A stretch of 64,000 nucleotides of DNA from JAJVID01 sp050247435 (lineage in GTDB: Bacteria; Acidobacteriota; Blastocatellia; RBC074). Made by a program: the position numbers and the translations under genes. The stretch lies in NCBI GenBank assembly GCA_050247435.1, contig JBFWUF010000013.1:69263-133262 (forward strand), in the 5' to 3' direction. Positions within the stretch are counted from its first letter, which is position 1. The number at the start of each line of letters is the position of its first letter. Below the pieces are notes generated by a model that searched no databases, was not told the origin of the DNA, and saw nothing but the letters and a program-made list of their open reading frames with translations. Below, piece after piece: positions 8,427-17,451 of this stretch.

Positions 8427-9155
8427 ATGAACAAGCTGGGAGATAAAGAAGAAGATAAGCGTCCGCGCGCGATTTCGACCGTGCCTGAACATCTGGTGGG
8501 ATCAGTGGAGCGCACCGCCGTCCTGCCCGAACGTCTGGCGGAGTTATTCCGCGACTTGATCCTGAACGGCGAATGGAAGCCCGGCTCCCAATTGGTCGAG
8601 ACCGCCGTCGCCAGGCAATTCGGCGTCGCTCAACCGACAGTGCGCGAAGCCTTGAAACAACTGGAAGCCGAAGGATTGATTCTGCGCCGCCCCTATCGCG
8701 GTTGCGTCATCACCAGTTTGACGCGCGAAGAGGTGGATCAGATTTTTCGTTTGCGCATGGAATGGGAAGCGCTGGCGGCGGAATTGGCGGCGGAGAATCG
8801 CGCCAATTGGGAACCGGAACCGCTTTCCGATTTGGTCGAGAAACTGAAGCAGGCCGCCACCGCGCGCGATGTCAACGGGTTTTATAAATACGACCTGGAG
8901 TTCCACAAGGTGCTCTGGAGTTACACGGGCAATCCCTTTCTGGTAAAAGCGCTGTTGCAGATCACCGTGCCGCTATTTGCGTTCTGGACGCTGCGGGTCT
9001 TGCGCGACACGGAGGTGGACATCGCGCAGCAGGCCGACACCCACGAGAAAATCGCCCAGGCAGTCTTCTCCGGCGACAAGGCGTTGGCGCGCCGGATAAC
9101 TTACGAATCAATGCAAGGCTTCTGGCAAGACGGCGCCCGCGTGGCGGCGGAATGA
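8427..9155 (+). CDS. GntR-family transcriptional regulator, FadR/FCD type
   Basis: A 242-residue cytosolic regulator. The winged helix-turn-helix spans residues about 36-105 (LRDLILNGEWKPGSQLVE-type start, then VARQFGVAQPTVREALKQLE and LRRPYRGCVI). A C-terminal all-helical FCD domain (about 110-235) includes LEFHKVLWSYTGN and a THEKIAQAVFSGD segment whose His residues commonly bind a metal and a carboxylate or sugar-acid ligand. Such regulators usually repress adjacent sugar-acid or keto-sugar genes and are released by a pathway intermediate. It is divergent from the Tat oxidoreductase gene, which fits local control. Confidence 0.92.
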   Translation: MNKLGDKEEDKRPRAISTVPEHLVGSVERTAVLPERLAELFRDLILNGEWKPGSQLVETAVARQFGVAQPTVREALKQLEAEGLILRRPYRGCVITSLTREEVDQIFRLRMEWEALAAELAAENRANWEPEPLSDLVEKLKQAATARDVNGFYKYDLEFHKVLWSYTGNPFLVKALLQITVPLFAFWTLRVLRDTEVDIAQQADTHEKIAQAVFSGDKALARRITYESMQGFWQDGARVAAE

Positions 9156-9174
9156 CTTTTAGTGGGAGCATACT

Positions 9175-9287
9175 CAACACAAAGAGTCTAAGGATCAAAG
9201 GGTCAAAGAATCTGAAAAATGTGGGACGGCTTCCTTACACAAACGACCTTTGAACCTTTGTCCCTTTGACCCTTTGCGATGAAAAAA
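9175..9287. repeat. Palindromic intergenic repeat built of CAAAGG-type units (copy 1)
   Basis: The left part (CAACACAAAGAG, then GGATCAAAGGGTCAAAG, 9175-9208) is inversely repeated in the right part (CTTTGAACCTTTGTCCCTTTG, roughly 9248-9275), giving a long imperfect hairpin of 7-bp-spaced CAAAGG/CCTTTG units. A second copy with the same order and AAGAATCTGAA spacer start lies at 40245-40350. It occupies the space between the GntR stop and the nitrilase gene. Confidence 0.8.
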
Positions 9288-9324
9288 CGTTCCCACCCAA
9301 GTTATGCTCAAAAAGGAGATCCCA

Positions 9325-10266
9325 ATGGCAGTCAAACTGAGCAGGCGAACTTTCGTTTCCAGCGCGGCGGCGGGAATTGCCGCGCCGCACATTCAAACCT
9401 CCGGCGCGACTCGCGGCAAACCCGCTGGCAAAGAATTGCGGGTCGGGGCGTGCCAGATTCTTACCTTTCCCGAACCAAAGAAAAGCGCCGAGAAGATTTG
9501 CCATTGGCTGGAAAACGCCGCACAGGAAAAGCTGGACGTGGTCGTTTTCCCCGAAGCCGCCGTCTGCGGCTACACCTGCGAAAAGGATTATTGGAAACAA
9601 GCCAATCCCGAAGATTTCATGGCGGCGGAAACTGTCGTGTTGGCGGCGGCGCGCAAACTCCAACTGGCGGTCGTGCTCGGCACGGCGCATTGGGAAGAAG
9701 GAAAAGTCTTCAACAGTTTGCTGGTCGCGGACAAAGGCGGCGAAGTGCGCGGACGTTATTCAAAAACGTTTTTAGCCGAAGCCTGGCCGACGACGGGACG
9801 AAACCGTTTGCCTGTCTGGACGGTGGCGGGCGTCAAGTCGTGCTTCATCATCTGCCACGACATTCGTTACCCGGAACTGGTGCGCTTGCCCGCGATTGGC
9901 GGCGCGCAGATTTGTTATTTCAGCAGCAATGAAAGCGGCCTGCTCGAAGAACACAAGTTCTCGGCGTACCGCGCCATGCCGATTTCGCGGGCGACGGAAA
10001 ACGGTATCTATCTGGTGATGGCCAATGCGCCCGCCGATGCCAAGAACATAGGCGGCGATTCGCAATCGCACGGCAACAGCAAGATTATCAACCCGGACGG
10101 CAACGTGCTGTGCGAAGCAGGTTATTTCAGCGAGACGCTGATGACCGCCACGATCAATATAGACAAGGCGACGCGCGCCATTGCGAGACGAACCGCCAGC
10201 GAAGAAACCATTCTCAAACGATGGATCAACGACGGCGCGCGGCTGGTCGAGCAGGAGAAACCGTAA
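9325..10266 (+). CDS. Tat-exported carbon-nitrogen hydrolase (nitrilase superfamily)
   Basis: A 313-residue protein with a twin-arginine signal (LSRRTFVSSAAAGIAAP) and the full nitrilase-fold catalytic triad: VVVFPEAAVCGY (Glu77), GRYSKTFL (Lys147) and IICHDIRYPE (Cys177). The family hydrolyses non-peptide C-N bonds in nitriles, amides, carbamoyl compounds or N-acyl groups. The start is fixed by AAGGAG ending 7 bases before ATG 9325; the upstream ATG 9304 would sit inside that site. A second nitrilase-type gene (12525) flanks the same acylase, so the three enzymes may degrade an acylated or amidated compound outside the cytoplasm. Confidence 0.88.
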   Translation: MAVKLSRRTFVSSAAAGIAAPHIQTSGATRGKPAGKELRVGACQILTFPEPKKSAEKICHWLENAAQEKLDVVVFPEAAVCGYTCEKDYWKQANPEDFMAAETVVLAAARKLQLAVVLGTAHWEEGKVFNSLLVADKGGEVRGRYSKTFLAEAWPTTGRNRLPVWTVAGVKSCFIICHDIRYPELVRLPAIGGAQICYFSSNESGLLEEHKFSAYRAMPISRATENGIYLVMANAPADAKNIGGDSQSHGNSKIINPDGNVLCEAGYFSETLMTATINIDKATRAIARRTASEETILKRWINDGARLVEQEKP

Positions 10267-10318
10267 TGGGCTTAGGACAAAACAAGCATGAGGAAATTTC
10301 TTTGCAGGAGCATCTACA

Positions 10319-12502
10319 ATGAAAAAACTGGGACTGTTTTTCGTTTTCGCGCTGGCGCTTTCGTTCGGTCACAGCGCGTCGACGAGTGGGCAAAACGCTG
10401 AATCCCAGCAGTGGGAGCAACAGGCGCGCAACATCACGATCATCCGCGATGATTGGGGCATCGCGCACGTTTACGGCAAGACGGACGCCGATGCGGTCTT
10501 CGGCGCCATCTATGCCCAGGCCGAGGACGATTTCAACCGGATCGAGACGAACTATCTCAACTCGATGGGACGGCTGGCGGAGGCTGAGGGCGAGTCCGCC
10601 GTGTGGCGCGATTTGCGCATGAAGCTGTTCATTGATCCCGCGGCGCTGAAGACGCAATACGAGGCAAGCCCGACGTGGTTGAAATCGCTGATGAACGCCT
10701 GGGCCGATGGGCTGAATTTTTATCTGGCGAAACATCCGCAAGTGAAACCGCGAGTCATCCATCACTTCGAGCCGTGGATGGCGCTCTCTTTCAGCGAAGG
10801 CAGCATCGGCGGCGACATTGAGACCATCAACCTGGATCAGTTGCAATCTTTCTACGGCGCCAGCCAGTCGGCAGCCAGGTCGAATGAGGAAGATGAACAA
10901 TCGCTTTTCGCCGGGCCTGAGCCAACTGGATCGAACGGCATCGCCATTGCGCCATCGAACACAAAGGCGCGGCGCGCGTTGCTGCTCATCAATCCGCACA
11001 CATCTTTCTTCTTCAGGTCTGAATTGCAGATGACCAGCGAGGAAGGCTTGAACGCCTACGGCGCCGCCACCTGGGGACAGTTCTTCATCTATCAGGGTTT
11101 CAACGAGCGATGTGGCTGGATGCACACTTCCAGCGCCGTTGACGCCATAGACAGGTATCTCGAAACCGTGGTCAAGAAAGGCGACCGTTACTTTTACAAG
11201 CACGGGAATGAAGAGCGCCCGGTCACGACCTCCACGATCAAGATTCCCTATAAAACCGATCAGGGAATGGCCGAGAAGACCTTCACCGTTTACCGCACTC
11301 ATCACGGGCCGATCATCGCCTCGGCGCAAGGCAAATGGGTCAGCATCAGCCTGATGCATGAACCGGTGAAGGCGCTGACGCAGTCTTACCTGCGCACGAA
11401 GGCGAAAAACTACAAAGAGTTCAAGCAGACGATGGAACTGCACACCAACTCGTCGAACAACACGATCTACGCGGATGCTGACGGCGCCATCGCCTATTTC
11501 CACGGGAACTTTATCCCACGGCGCGATCTCAAATTCGACTGGACTAAGTTGGTGGATGGCAGCGATCCGGCGACCGATTGGCGCGGCTTGCTGGCGGTGG
11601 ACGAAGCGCCGAATTTGCTGAATCCGGCGAGCGGCTGGCTCTACAACGCCAACGACTGGCCGTGGCAGGCGGCGGGGACGAGCAGCCTGAAGAAAAGCGA
11701 TTATCCGGCCTATGTTGATTCGGGCGTTGAATCGGCGCGCGGACACCACGCTGTCCGGGTGCTGCAAGGCAAAAAAGATTTCACGCTCGATTCGCTGATC
11801 GCGGCGGCTTATGACAGCTATTTGCCCTGGTTCGAGAAGCCGATACCCGCGCTGGTCAATGCGTGGGAGAAGATGCCGGCGTCCGATCCGCTCAAAGCGA
11901 AAACCTCCGAGCAAATCTCTCTGCTGCGCGCGTGGAATCTGCGGTGGTCGGTAGCGTCCGTTCCGACCTCGCTCGCCATCTTCTGGGCGGAAGACCTTCA
12001 ACGCAAAGTGCGACGCACGGGACTGGTCGCCGCCGGTTACATTGCCAATGAAGCGACGGCGGAACAATCGCTGCAATCGCTCGCAGCCGCATCCGACAAA
12101 CTCGCGGCAGACTTCGGAACGTGGAAGACGCCATGGGGCGACATCAACCGCTTCCAGCGCCTGACCGGCGACATCGTTCATCCGTTCAACGACGCCGGCC
12201 CCAGCCTGCCGGTGGGCTTCACGTCCGCTGCGTGGGGATCGCTGGCCTCGTTCGGCGCGCGCCCGTACAAGGGTTCAAAGAAGATATACGGAACGAGCGG
12301 CAACAGCTTTGTGGCCGTCGTCGAATTCGGCAAGACCGTGCGCGCCAAAGCCGTGAGCGCGGGCGGAGAAAGCGGCAATCCGTCGTCGCGACACTTCAAC
12401 GATCAGGCGAAACGTTACAGCGCTGGCGAGCTGCGGGAAGTGTATTTCTACCGCTCGCAGCTCAAGGGCCACACCGAGCGGACATATCAGCCGGGAAATT
12501 AG
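10319..12502 (+). CDS. Penicillin acylase family protein (Ntn hydrolase, exported)
   Basis: A 727-residue precursor. A Sec signal covers residues 1-20 (KKLGLFFVFALALSFGHSAS). The alpha-chain start ITIIRDDWGIAHVYGKTDADAVFGAIYAQAEDDF is typical of the family. TGSNGIAIAPSNT contains the expected autoprocessing Gly-Ser junction with Ser205 as the N-terminal nucleophile of the beta chain. VDAIDRYLE and later beta-chain blocks follow, and PVGFTSAAWGSLASFG is near the end. Family members cleave amide bonds of acylated beta-lactams or N-acyl homoserine lactones, so a quorum-quenching or N-acyl scavenging role is possible; the substrate cannot be read from sequence. An AGGAG lies before the start, and the gene sits in a run of exported hydrolases. 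Confidence 0.88.
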   Translation: MKKLGLFFVFALALSFGHSASTSGQNAESQQWEQQARNITIIRDDWGIAHVYGKTDADAVFGAIYAQAEDDFNRIETNYLNSMGRLAEAEGESAVWRDLRMKLFIDPAALKTQYEASPTWLKSLMNAWADGLNFYLAKHPQVKPRVIHHFEPWMALSFSEGSIGGDIETINLDQLQSFYGASQSAARSNEEDEQSLFAGPEPTGSNGIAIAPSNTKARRALLLINPHTSFFFRSELQMTSEEGLNAYGAATWGQFFIYQGFNERCGWMHTSSAVDAIDRYLETVVKKGDRYFYKHGNEERPVTTSTIKIPYKTDQGMAEKTFTVYRTHHGPIIASAQGKWVSISLMHEPVKALTQSYLRTKAKNYKEFKQTMELHTNSSNNTIYADADGAIAYFHGNFIPRRDLKFDWTKLVDGSDPATDWRGLLAVDEAPNLLNPASGWLYNANDWPWQAAGTSSLKKSDYPAYVDSGVESARGHHAVRVLQGKKDFTLDSLIAAAYDSYLPWFEKPIPALVNAWEKMPASDPLKAKTSEQISLLRAWNLRWSVASVPTSLAIFWAEDLQRKVRRTGLVAAGYIANEATAEQSLQSLAAASDKLAADFGTWKTPWGDINRFQRLTGDIVHPFNDAGPSLPVGFTSAAWGSLASFGARPYKGSKKIYGTSGNSFVAVVEFGKTVRAKAVSAGGESGNPSSRHFNDQAKRYSAGELREVYFYRSQLKGHTERTYQPGN

Positions 12503-12524
12503 GCCGGGAAACCAGGAGGATGAA

Positions 12525-13358
12525 ATGAACCTGTTGTTGGCATTTTTGTTGTCGGCGGTGATGACGAACGATTCGACGCTGGTGGTGGGAGCGTTGCGCG
12601 TGATGCCGGTGCGTTGGGACAAGGAGGCGAATTTTCAGAAGCTGGACAAATACGCGCGGCTGGCGGCGGAGCAGGGAGCGCAACTGGTGGTCACGCCGGA
12701 AGGTTTCATGGATGGATACATCAGCAACGACGCCGATCTGGATCGCCAGAAGTATCTGGCCATCGGCGAACCAATTGACGGGCCGATGATGCGCCGCGTC
12801 GGGAACTTGAGCCGCGAGTTGAAAATCTATTTGATGGTCGGGTTTTCCGAACGTCGTGGCGAGCAGATGTACAACACAGCGGCGCTCTTCGGGCCGGACG
12901 GCAAGCTAGCGCATCGTTATTCCAAAACGCACGTCGGCAGCGAACGTCACAACGCGCAAGGCACGGAGTTCCCGGTCGTGGAAACGCCGCTCGGACGCTG
13001 GGGCACGTTGATTTGCCTTGATCGTCAATTGCCGGAGACTTCGCGCATCCTGGCGATCAAAGGGGCGCAGTTGATTCTGAATCCTTCTTACGGTTCGTAC
13101 GGCGAGATGAATGAAGTGATGATGCGCACGCGCGCTTACGAAAACAGCGTGTACCTGGCTTTCGTCCATCCGCAGAACGCGCTGATTATTGATCCCAAAG
13201 GCGCGATCATCGCGCGGGACGACCCCAAAGCTGGCGACCAGATTGTGACCGCGCGCATTACGCTCGATGACCGCGTGGGGCGCGGCATTGTGCGCGGGCG
13301 TCGCCCGGAAATTTACGGCGAAATTCTGAACAAGCCAAAACTTGAGAAGAAGAAGTAA
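12525..13358 (+). CDS. Carbon-nitrogen hydrolase (nitrilase superfamily)
   Basis: A 277-residue nitrilase-fold protein with the triad LVVTPEGFMDGY (Glu59), HRYSKTHVG (Lys134) and TLICLDRQLPE (Cys164). A short hydrophobic N-terminus (NLLLAFLLSAVM) may be a weak signal peptide or membrane anchor. The start follows a strong CAGGAGGATGAA site. It comes 22 bases after the penicillin-acylase gene. It differs from the nitrilase at 9325 in having Leu-Asp-Arg after the nucleophilic Cys, so the two are not recent duplicates and probably act on different amides. Confidence 0.85.
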   Translation: MNLLLAFLLSAVMTNDSTLVVGALRVMPVRWDKEANFQKLDKYARLAAEQGAQLVVTPEGFMDGYISNDADLDRQKYLAIGEPIDGPMMRRVGNLSRELKIYLMVGFSERRGEQMYNTAALFGPDGKLAHRYSKTHVGSERHNAQGTEFPVVETPLGRWGTLICLDRQLPETSRILAIKGAQLILNPSYGSYGEMNEVMMRTRAYENSVYLAFVHPQNALIIDPKGAIIARDDPKAGDQIVTARITLDDRVGRGIVRGRRPEIYGEILNKPKLEKKK

Positions 13359-13391
13359 GACCGATTCGTCCATCCGCAAAGGTAGATTCCC

Positions 13392-14423
13392 ATGCGCTTT
13401 CATCGCTTCACCGCGCGCTCGGCTTCAATACGCTCGCGCGGCTTACGAGTATTCTTATTGGTCGCCATCAGCGCCGCCTTGTGTGCCGGTCAAACCGTGC
13501 GCGATGAACTTCCATCAGCCGGATTGTTCGGCTTACGCGAGATGGATTTCCATCTGCATTCCGGGATGGAACGTCCGGTCGAACTGGCTGCGTGGATTGA
13601 TCTGGCCGTATCGGATGGCCGGAGAGTGTTTTTGCTGCTCGATCACATCGAGCTTTACCGGAAGTCTCCGCAGGATTATGAAGCCTGGCGCACGAAAGGC
13701 GGCTTTCAGGCGCGCTACCCGCTCGGCGCGGTAGGTCACAAAGCTTTGTTCGCCGACTTTGATGCCATCGCCCAACGCAAAGACATTCTGGTTTTCAAAG
13801 GCTGGGAGATTGGCGAAAGGGAATTGGACGAAGGTTTGGAAACCGCGCCGATGCAAATGGTGGACGTGATCGGATGGCACATCGGCCCGAATCACGGCGG
13901 CGAACCGCCGAACGGACAGACCTTGCTGAAACGTGTGCGGCAGATCAAAGAAGCGCAGAAGCAATTTCCCGTGCCGATGATCGTGTTTCATCCGTTCCCG
14001 ATGCGCTACGAAAATCTATGGCGTGCGGCGCAAAAAAACGGGCGCGACAAGCGCAGCATCACGGTGCAGGAATATCGTTTCTTCCGCCCCGGCGAGCAGG
14101 AGGAGTTGATTCGCTTGCTGAAAGGAACATCCATCTACATTGAAATGAGCCACGCCACCGAGCAATATTTCGACGAGCCTGCCTGTCGTGAAGCCTTGAT
14201 TGCCGACGTTGCGCCGCTCGTGCAAGCCGGAGTTCAATTCACCGTTTCAACTGACAATCATCATCTGCGCGCGGCGAACAAATCGTTTGACCCCGCGCGC
14301 TATTGTGAGCCAGCCGGAATCACGGCGGCGAACACCAATGGAATTATCCGCGAACTGCTCGCGCTACGCGCCAGACGCTCTCTCGCAGAGGCTGGGGCGC
14401 AGCGTGGGCTTGAAAGAAAATAG
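13392..14423 (+). CDS. Exported PHP-like metal-dependent hydrolase
   Basis: A 343-residue protein with a basic N-terminus and a hydrophobic segment at about residues 19-32 (LRVFLLVAISAALCAG), a likely signal. The mature part has the metal-ligand order of the polymerase-histidinol-phosphatase (PHP) superfamily: MDFHLHSGMERP, LLLDHIELY, FKGWEIGERE, VIGWHIGPNH, IVFHPFP, IEMSHATEQ and STDNHHLR. These His, Asp and Glu residues can form a di- or tri-metal site for phosphoester or amide hydrolysis. Its own substrate is unknown. It is 33 bases after a nitrilase gene and 10 bases before a metallophosphatase gene, so it is part of the hydrolase run. Confidence 0.7.
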   Translation: MRFHRFTARSASIRSRGLRVFLLVAISAALCAGQTVRDELPSAGLFGLREMDFHLHSGMERPVELAAWIDLAVSDGRRVFLLLDHIELYRKSPQDYEAWRTKGGFQARYPLGAVGHKALFADFDAIAQRKDILVFKGWEIGERELDEGLETAPMQMVDVIGWHIGPNHGGEPPNGQTLLKRVRQIKEAQKQFPVPMIVFHPFPMRYENLWRAAQKNGRDKRSITVQEYRFFRPGEQEELIRLLKGTSIYIEMSHATEQYFDEPACREALIADVAPLVQAGVQFTVSTDNHHLRAANKSFDPARYCEPAGITAANTNGIIRELLALRARRSLAEAGAQRGLERK

Positions 14424-14433
14424 GAGCATAAAC

Positions 14434-15846
14434 ATGCGCGTTCAATTGATTGCCTTATTTTTGGCTGTGGTCTTTTACGGCAATGCGACTTTCGTTTATG
14501 GCCAGACAGCGCAGCCGGCGCAACAAAGTCAATCGTCCATTGACTCCCAACTCGGCAAGCTGCCGCCCGCGTTGCGCGAGCAGGGAAGTGTCTTGCTCAA
14601 TCAGCGTGACGATGCGCAGCGCGCGCGGCTGGTGCGAGATCTGGCCAGAACGCACGGGGCGAACGTCGTGGAATTCCTCTTGTCGGTGCTGGCCGCTGAT
14701 CCCGCGCCGCGCGTGCGGGCTGAGGTGATAGATCGGCTGAGCCGCTACGCCACTCCGCCAATCCGTCAGGCGCTGGAACATCACGCCGCCGCCGATCCCG
14801 ATACGAATGTGGCTTTGCTGGCGCTCAATCAGTTGCGCGAACTACAGACTCGCGAGTTGGCGCGGGTGCTCGGACGGCGGATCGAGCAAGCGCGGGCAAG
14901 CGGCAATGAAGCGGAGTTGCGACGCCTCGCCCAGGAACAGGAGCGCTGGATTTCGCTGGTCAGGGGGACGATGCTGCCATCCTTCCTGCGCACGCCGCCG
15001 CCGCTGTTTTCGCTGAAAGAATCTGGCCAGGCAGTGCGCGTGCTGGCATTCGGCGATTTCGGCAACGGCTCTGAAGGGCAAAAACAGGTGGCCGCCGCGA
15101 TGCTGAAAACTCATCGCCAAACGCCCTTCGATTTTGCCATCACGCTCGGCGATAACTTCTACAGCGCCGGAATGGCGAGCCTCAGCGATCCGCGCTGGAA
15201 GACCTGGTGGGACGCGCTCTATGACCCGCTGGGCATCAAGTTTTACGCCACGCTCGGCAACCACGACTGGGGTTTGGCCGACAGCCCGGCGGCTGAAATC
15301 CTCTACACGCGCCAGAGTCCAAGTTGGCGCATGCCCGCGCCCTACTACACCTTCACGGCTGGGCCGGTGCAGTTCTTCGCGCTCGACAGCAATGAAATTT
15401 CGGAGGCGCAGTTGCTTTGGCTCAATGACGAACTGGCGAAGAGCAGCGCGCGGTGGAAGCTTGTTTACTGCCATCATCCGATTTATTCCGCCGGCGCGCA
15501 TGCCGATAACCAGGGTTTGATCAAACGGCTGTTGCCGATCTTGAAGGGGAAGGTGGATGTTTACCTGGCCGGACACGATCACGATTTGCAGCACTTGAAA
15601 GCCGAGGATGGCGTGCATTTCTTTATTTCGGGCGGCGCCGGGGCCGGGCTGCGCGAACCCCAATCTGGACCGCGCTCGCTCTTCGCCACCGCCACGCACG
15701 GGTTCAGCGTCGTGGAGGCCGATGACAAACAATTGAAGGTCAGATTTATTGACGCCGCGTTGAAGCAGTTATACCAGGCCACGCTGGTCAAGACGGGGGC
15801 GACCGCCGTTTTAGCCGACGCTGAAAAAAGCGGCTCGCCGGATTGA
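14434..15846 (+). CDS. Exported calcineurin-like metallophosphatase with HEAT-like N-domain
   Basis: A 470-residue protein with a Sec signal (residues 1-23). Residues about 45-175 form alpha-helical HEAT-like repeats (LLSVLAADPAPRVRAEVIDRL and similar). Residues about 200-450 form a purple-acid-phosphatase-type domain with AFGDFGNG, TLGDNFYSAG, TLGNHDWG, YCHHPIYSAG and AGHDHDLQ, the complete two-metal motif set. The C-domain most resembles tartrate-resistant acid phosphatases. The start is ATG 14434 because TAGGAGC precedes it; the upstream extension overlaps the PHP gene in another frame. A terminator follows 60 bases after the stop, ending the operon. Confidence 0.88.
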   Translation: MRVQLIALFLAVVFYGNATFVYGQTAQPAQQSQSSIDSQLGKLPPALREQGSVLLNQRDDAQRARLVRDLARTHGANVVEFLLSVLAADPAPRVRAEVIDRLSRYATPPIRQALEHHAAADPDTNVALLALNQLRELQTRELARVLGRRIEQARASGNEAELRRLAQEQERWISLVRGTMLPSFLRTPPPLFSLKESGQAVRVLAFGDFGNGSEGQKQVAAAMLKTHRQTPFDFAITLGDNFYSAGMASLSDPRWKTWWDALYDPLGIKFYATLGNHDWGLADSPAAEILYTRQSPSWRMPAPYYTFTAGPVQFFALDSNEISEAQLLWLNDELAKSSARWKLVYCHHPIYSAGAHADNQGLIKRLLPILKGKVDVYLAGHDHDLQHLKAEDGVHFFISGGAGAGLREPQSGPRSLFATATHGFSVVEADDKQLKVRFIDAALKQLYQATLVKTGATAVLADAEKSGSPD

Positions 15847-15905
15847 TTGCTTGGCATTCAAACCAGTCCGCCGCTCTGGTTTTTTCGGAACGATAAGCTC
15901 GACTA

Positions 15906-15937
15906 AAAAGCGCCTATCCTGACAGATAGGCGCTTTT
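15906..15937. terminator. Bidirectional rho-independent terminator
   Basis: A perfect 13-bp stem, AAAAGCGCCTATC (15906-15918) and GATAGGCGCTTTT (15925-15937), with a 6-nt CTGACA loop. An A-run on one side and a T-run on the other let it act in both directions, and it lies between two convergent genes. Confidence 0.92.
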
Positions 15938-16032
15938 GCGAAGCTGAATTGCCAACGAAAGACGCCTTGGTCAGCCCGCAAACCAATCGTCCAGGTACCT
16001 GCTGATTTCCAGGGCTATAGGTGCGCCCGCTG

Positions 16033-17451
16033 TTACGGCCTGTAGCCCTCGCACGAGAATGTCGCGCGAGAGGTAAAGAAGTCTTTCAGCACTGCCTCCT
16101 GTGCCGGAGACAAGGTACCGCCAGGAGTCCCAAACCAGTTCTGGATACCCCAGGCGAACCCCTCCACGCCGTTGAACAGATTTACCGTTTGATCCGGAAT
16201 ATACTTGCGATCAATGGCGTGGGCGAATTCATGGACAACCTGGTCGAGCGACCTGGTATCTTTGTCCTGTATTCCAAGTGCAAGGAGGACTTTTATACCT
16301 TGTTTGCAGATCATATTTTCCTCGATCCATAAATATGTATCACCTGCTCCTCCGCGCAGGACGCTTCCGCTCTTGGGGCCGGTTTGATCTGGCCACATCG
16401 TCCCTACGGGGCTGATTTTGCTCAACTCCGACCAGGGTTCTCCATTGGTCAGATACACTTTGTAACCGTCAAACTTATTCATTGGATATTTCGCCGCTCG
16501 GAAACGTTTGGTCATTTCCGTATAAACGTTTGCTACGCCGTTCAGGGCTGACTGGCTAACTGCTCTTGAGGCGAAGATTTTCAAGGCAGGAGATGGCAGT
16601 TCCAGGCATTTTGCCCACCCCGGTTCAGGACTGCATGGCTTCACATTAGGTTTATTCGTGAAGACATTGATGGCCGGAGCGAGATTCCCGTCGCTCGACC
16701 ACAGTATCCCGCCAGTGGCGGAAACCAACTGAAGCGCTCCGGAAAACGTCAGGTTCAGTTTCGCCTTGGCGTCAGGCCTGCCCGGTGTTGTCCAAATGGC
16801 TTTTCCTTTCGCGTCGTCGTCATAGACTACGAGTTTGCCCTGCGGTGAAACTTCGACGCGATCCGACTGGGAGAAATTGTTCGAGACTTGATTCAGTCCC
16901 CAAACAAATCCATCACTTTTGGTTGCGACTACCAAATTGCCATCGTTCGCAAAAATGAGAAAGTGATTGCCCGATGGCGAGGGATACTTCATGCCTCGCT
17001 TAAGGCCTGTTCCAGCAAGTATAGGGAACTTTGTCGCCATTACAGCATTTGACGGCTGCTTGCCAACAGCATTTGGCTGCTGTTTAGCAGCGGGGGCGCT
17101 GGGGTTTGCAACATTTGACGTAGCAGACCCAATGATGATCCGAGATGGGTTAGTCGGATTAGCGACAAACTCCCTAAGAAGCTTGTTAGCGCCGACTTCG
17201 CGAACACGAAAAACATGACCGTTGTATCCCATACCTTTGAATGTTCCGCCAGGCGCAACCTGTTGGTTTGAGCGTCCTTCTTTGCACTTGTGGTCAACAA
17301 AATTGACGATAAACGGCTTGTCCGTTTTATTGACGATCTCAAAATTTACTTTTCTGCCGTCCACTTCTTTTGAGCAGGCATTCTGCGCTGAGATACTGTC
17401 GGTTGCGACAATTATCAGCCCTGACAACATCAATGCGTTGATCTTTTTCAT
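16033..17451 (-). CDS. Secreted VHL-beta-like / bulb-lectin / HEFAH zinc-peptidase protein
   Basis: A 472-residue protein with a Sec signal (1-22). Residues 34-98 resemble the von Hippel-Lindau beta domain found in bacterial surface proteins (VNFEIVNKTDKPFIVNFVD, VAPGGTFKGMGYNGHVFRV). Residues 155-255 look like a bulb-type mannose-lectin module, with three strands of the pattern DGNLVVATKSDGFVWG, QGKLVVYDDDAKGKAIW and GALQLVSATGGILWSS. Residues 290-472 form a metallopeptidase-like domain: VVHEFAHAID (His407, Glu408, His411) and a possible third ligand in GVEGFAWG (Glu430), as in gluzincins. AGAGGA precedes ATG. The gene is AT-richer than its surroundings and divergent from a membrane regulator. 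I do not know this domain order as a named family; glycan-targeted proteolysis is inference. Confidence 0.75.
   Translation of the reverse strand: MKKINALMLSGLIIVATDSISAQNACSKEVDGRKVNFEIVNKTDKPFIVNFVDHKCKEGRSNQQVAPGGTFKGMGYNGHVFRVREVGANKLLREFVANPTNPSRIIIGSATSNVANPSAPAAKQQPNAVGKQPSNAVMATKFPILAGTGLKRGMKYPSPSGNHFLIFANDGNLVVATKSDGFVWGLNQVSNNFSQSDRVEVSPQGKLVVYDDDAKGKAIWTTPGRPDAKAKLNLTFSGALQLVSATGGILWSSDGNLAPAINVFTNKPNVKPCSPEPGWAKCLELPSPALKIFASRAVSQSALNGVANVYTEMTKRFRAAKYPMNKFDGYKVYLTNGEPWSELSKISPVGTMWPDQTGPKSGSVLRGGAGDTYLWIEENMICKQGIKVLLALGIQDKDTRSLDQVVHEFAHAIDRKYIPDQTVNLFNGVEGFAWGIQNWFGTPGGTLSPAQEAVLKDFFTSRATFSCEGYRP

Noticed and set aside
9175..9287. CRISPR-like or tandem repeat array
   Set aside because: The units are arranged as inverted arms of one hairpin with no unique spacers, and no cas genes are present.
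10226..12181. Long reverse-strand reading frame opposite the penicillin-acylase gene
   Set aside because: It is Arg-rich without any domain and lies antisense to a well-conserved gene; a shadow of GC-rich codon bias.
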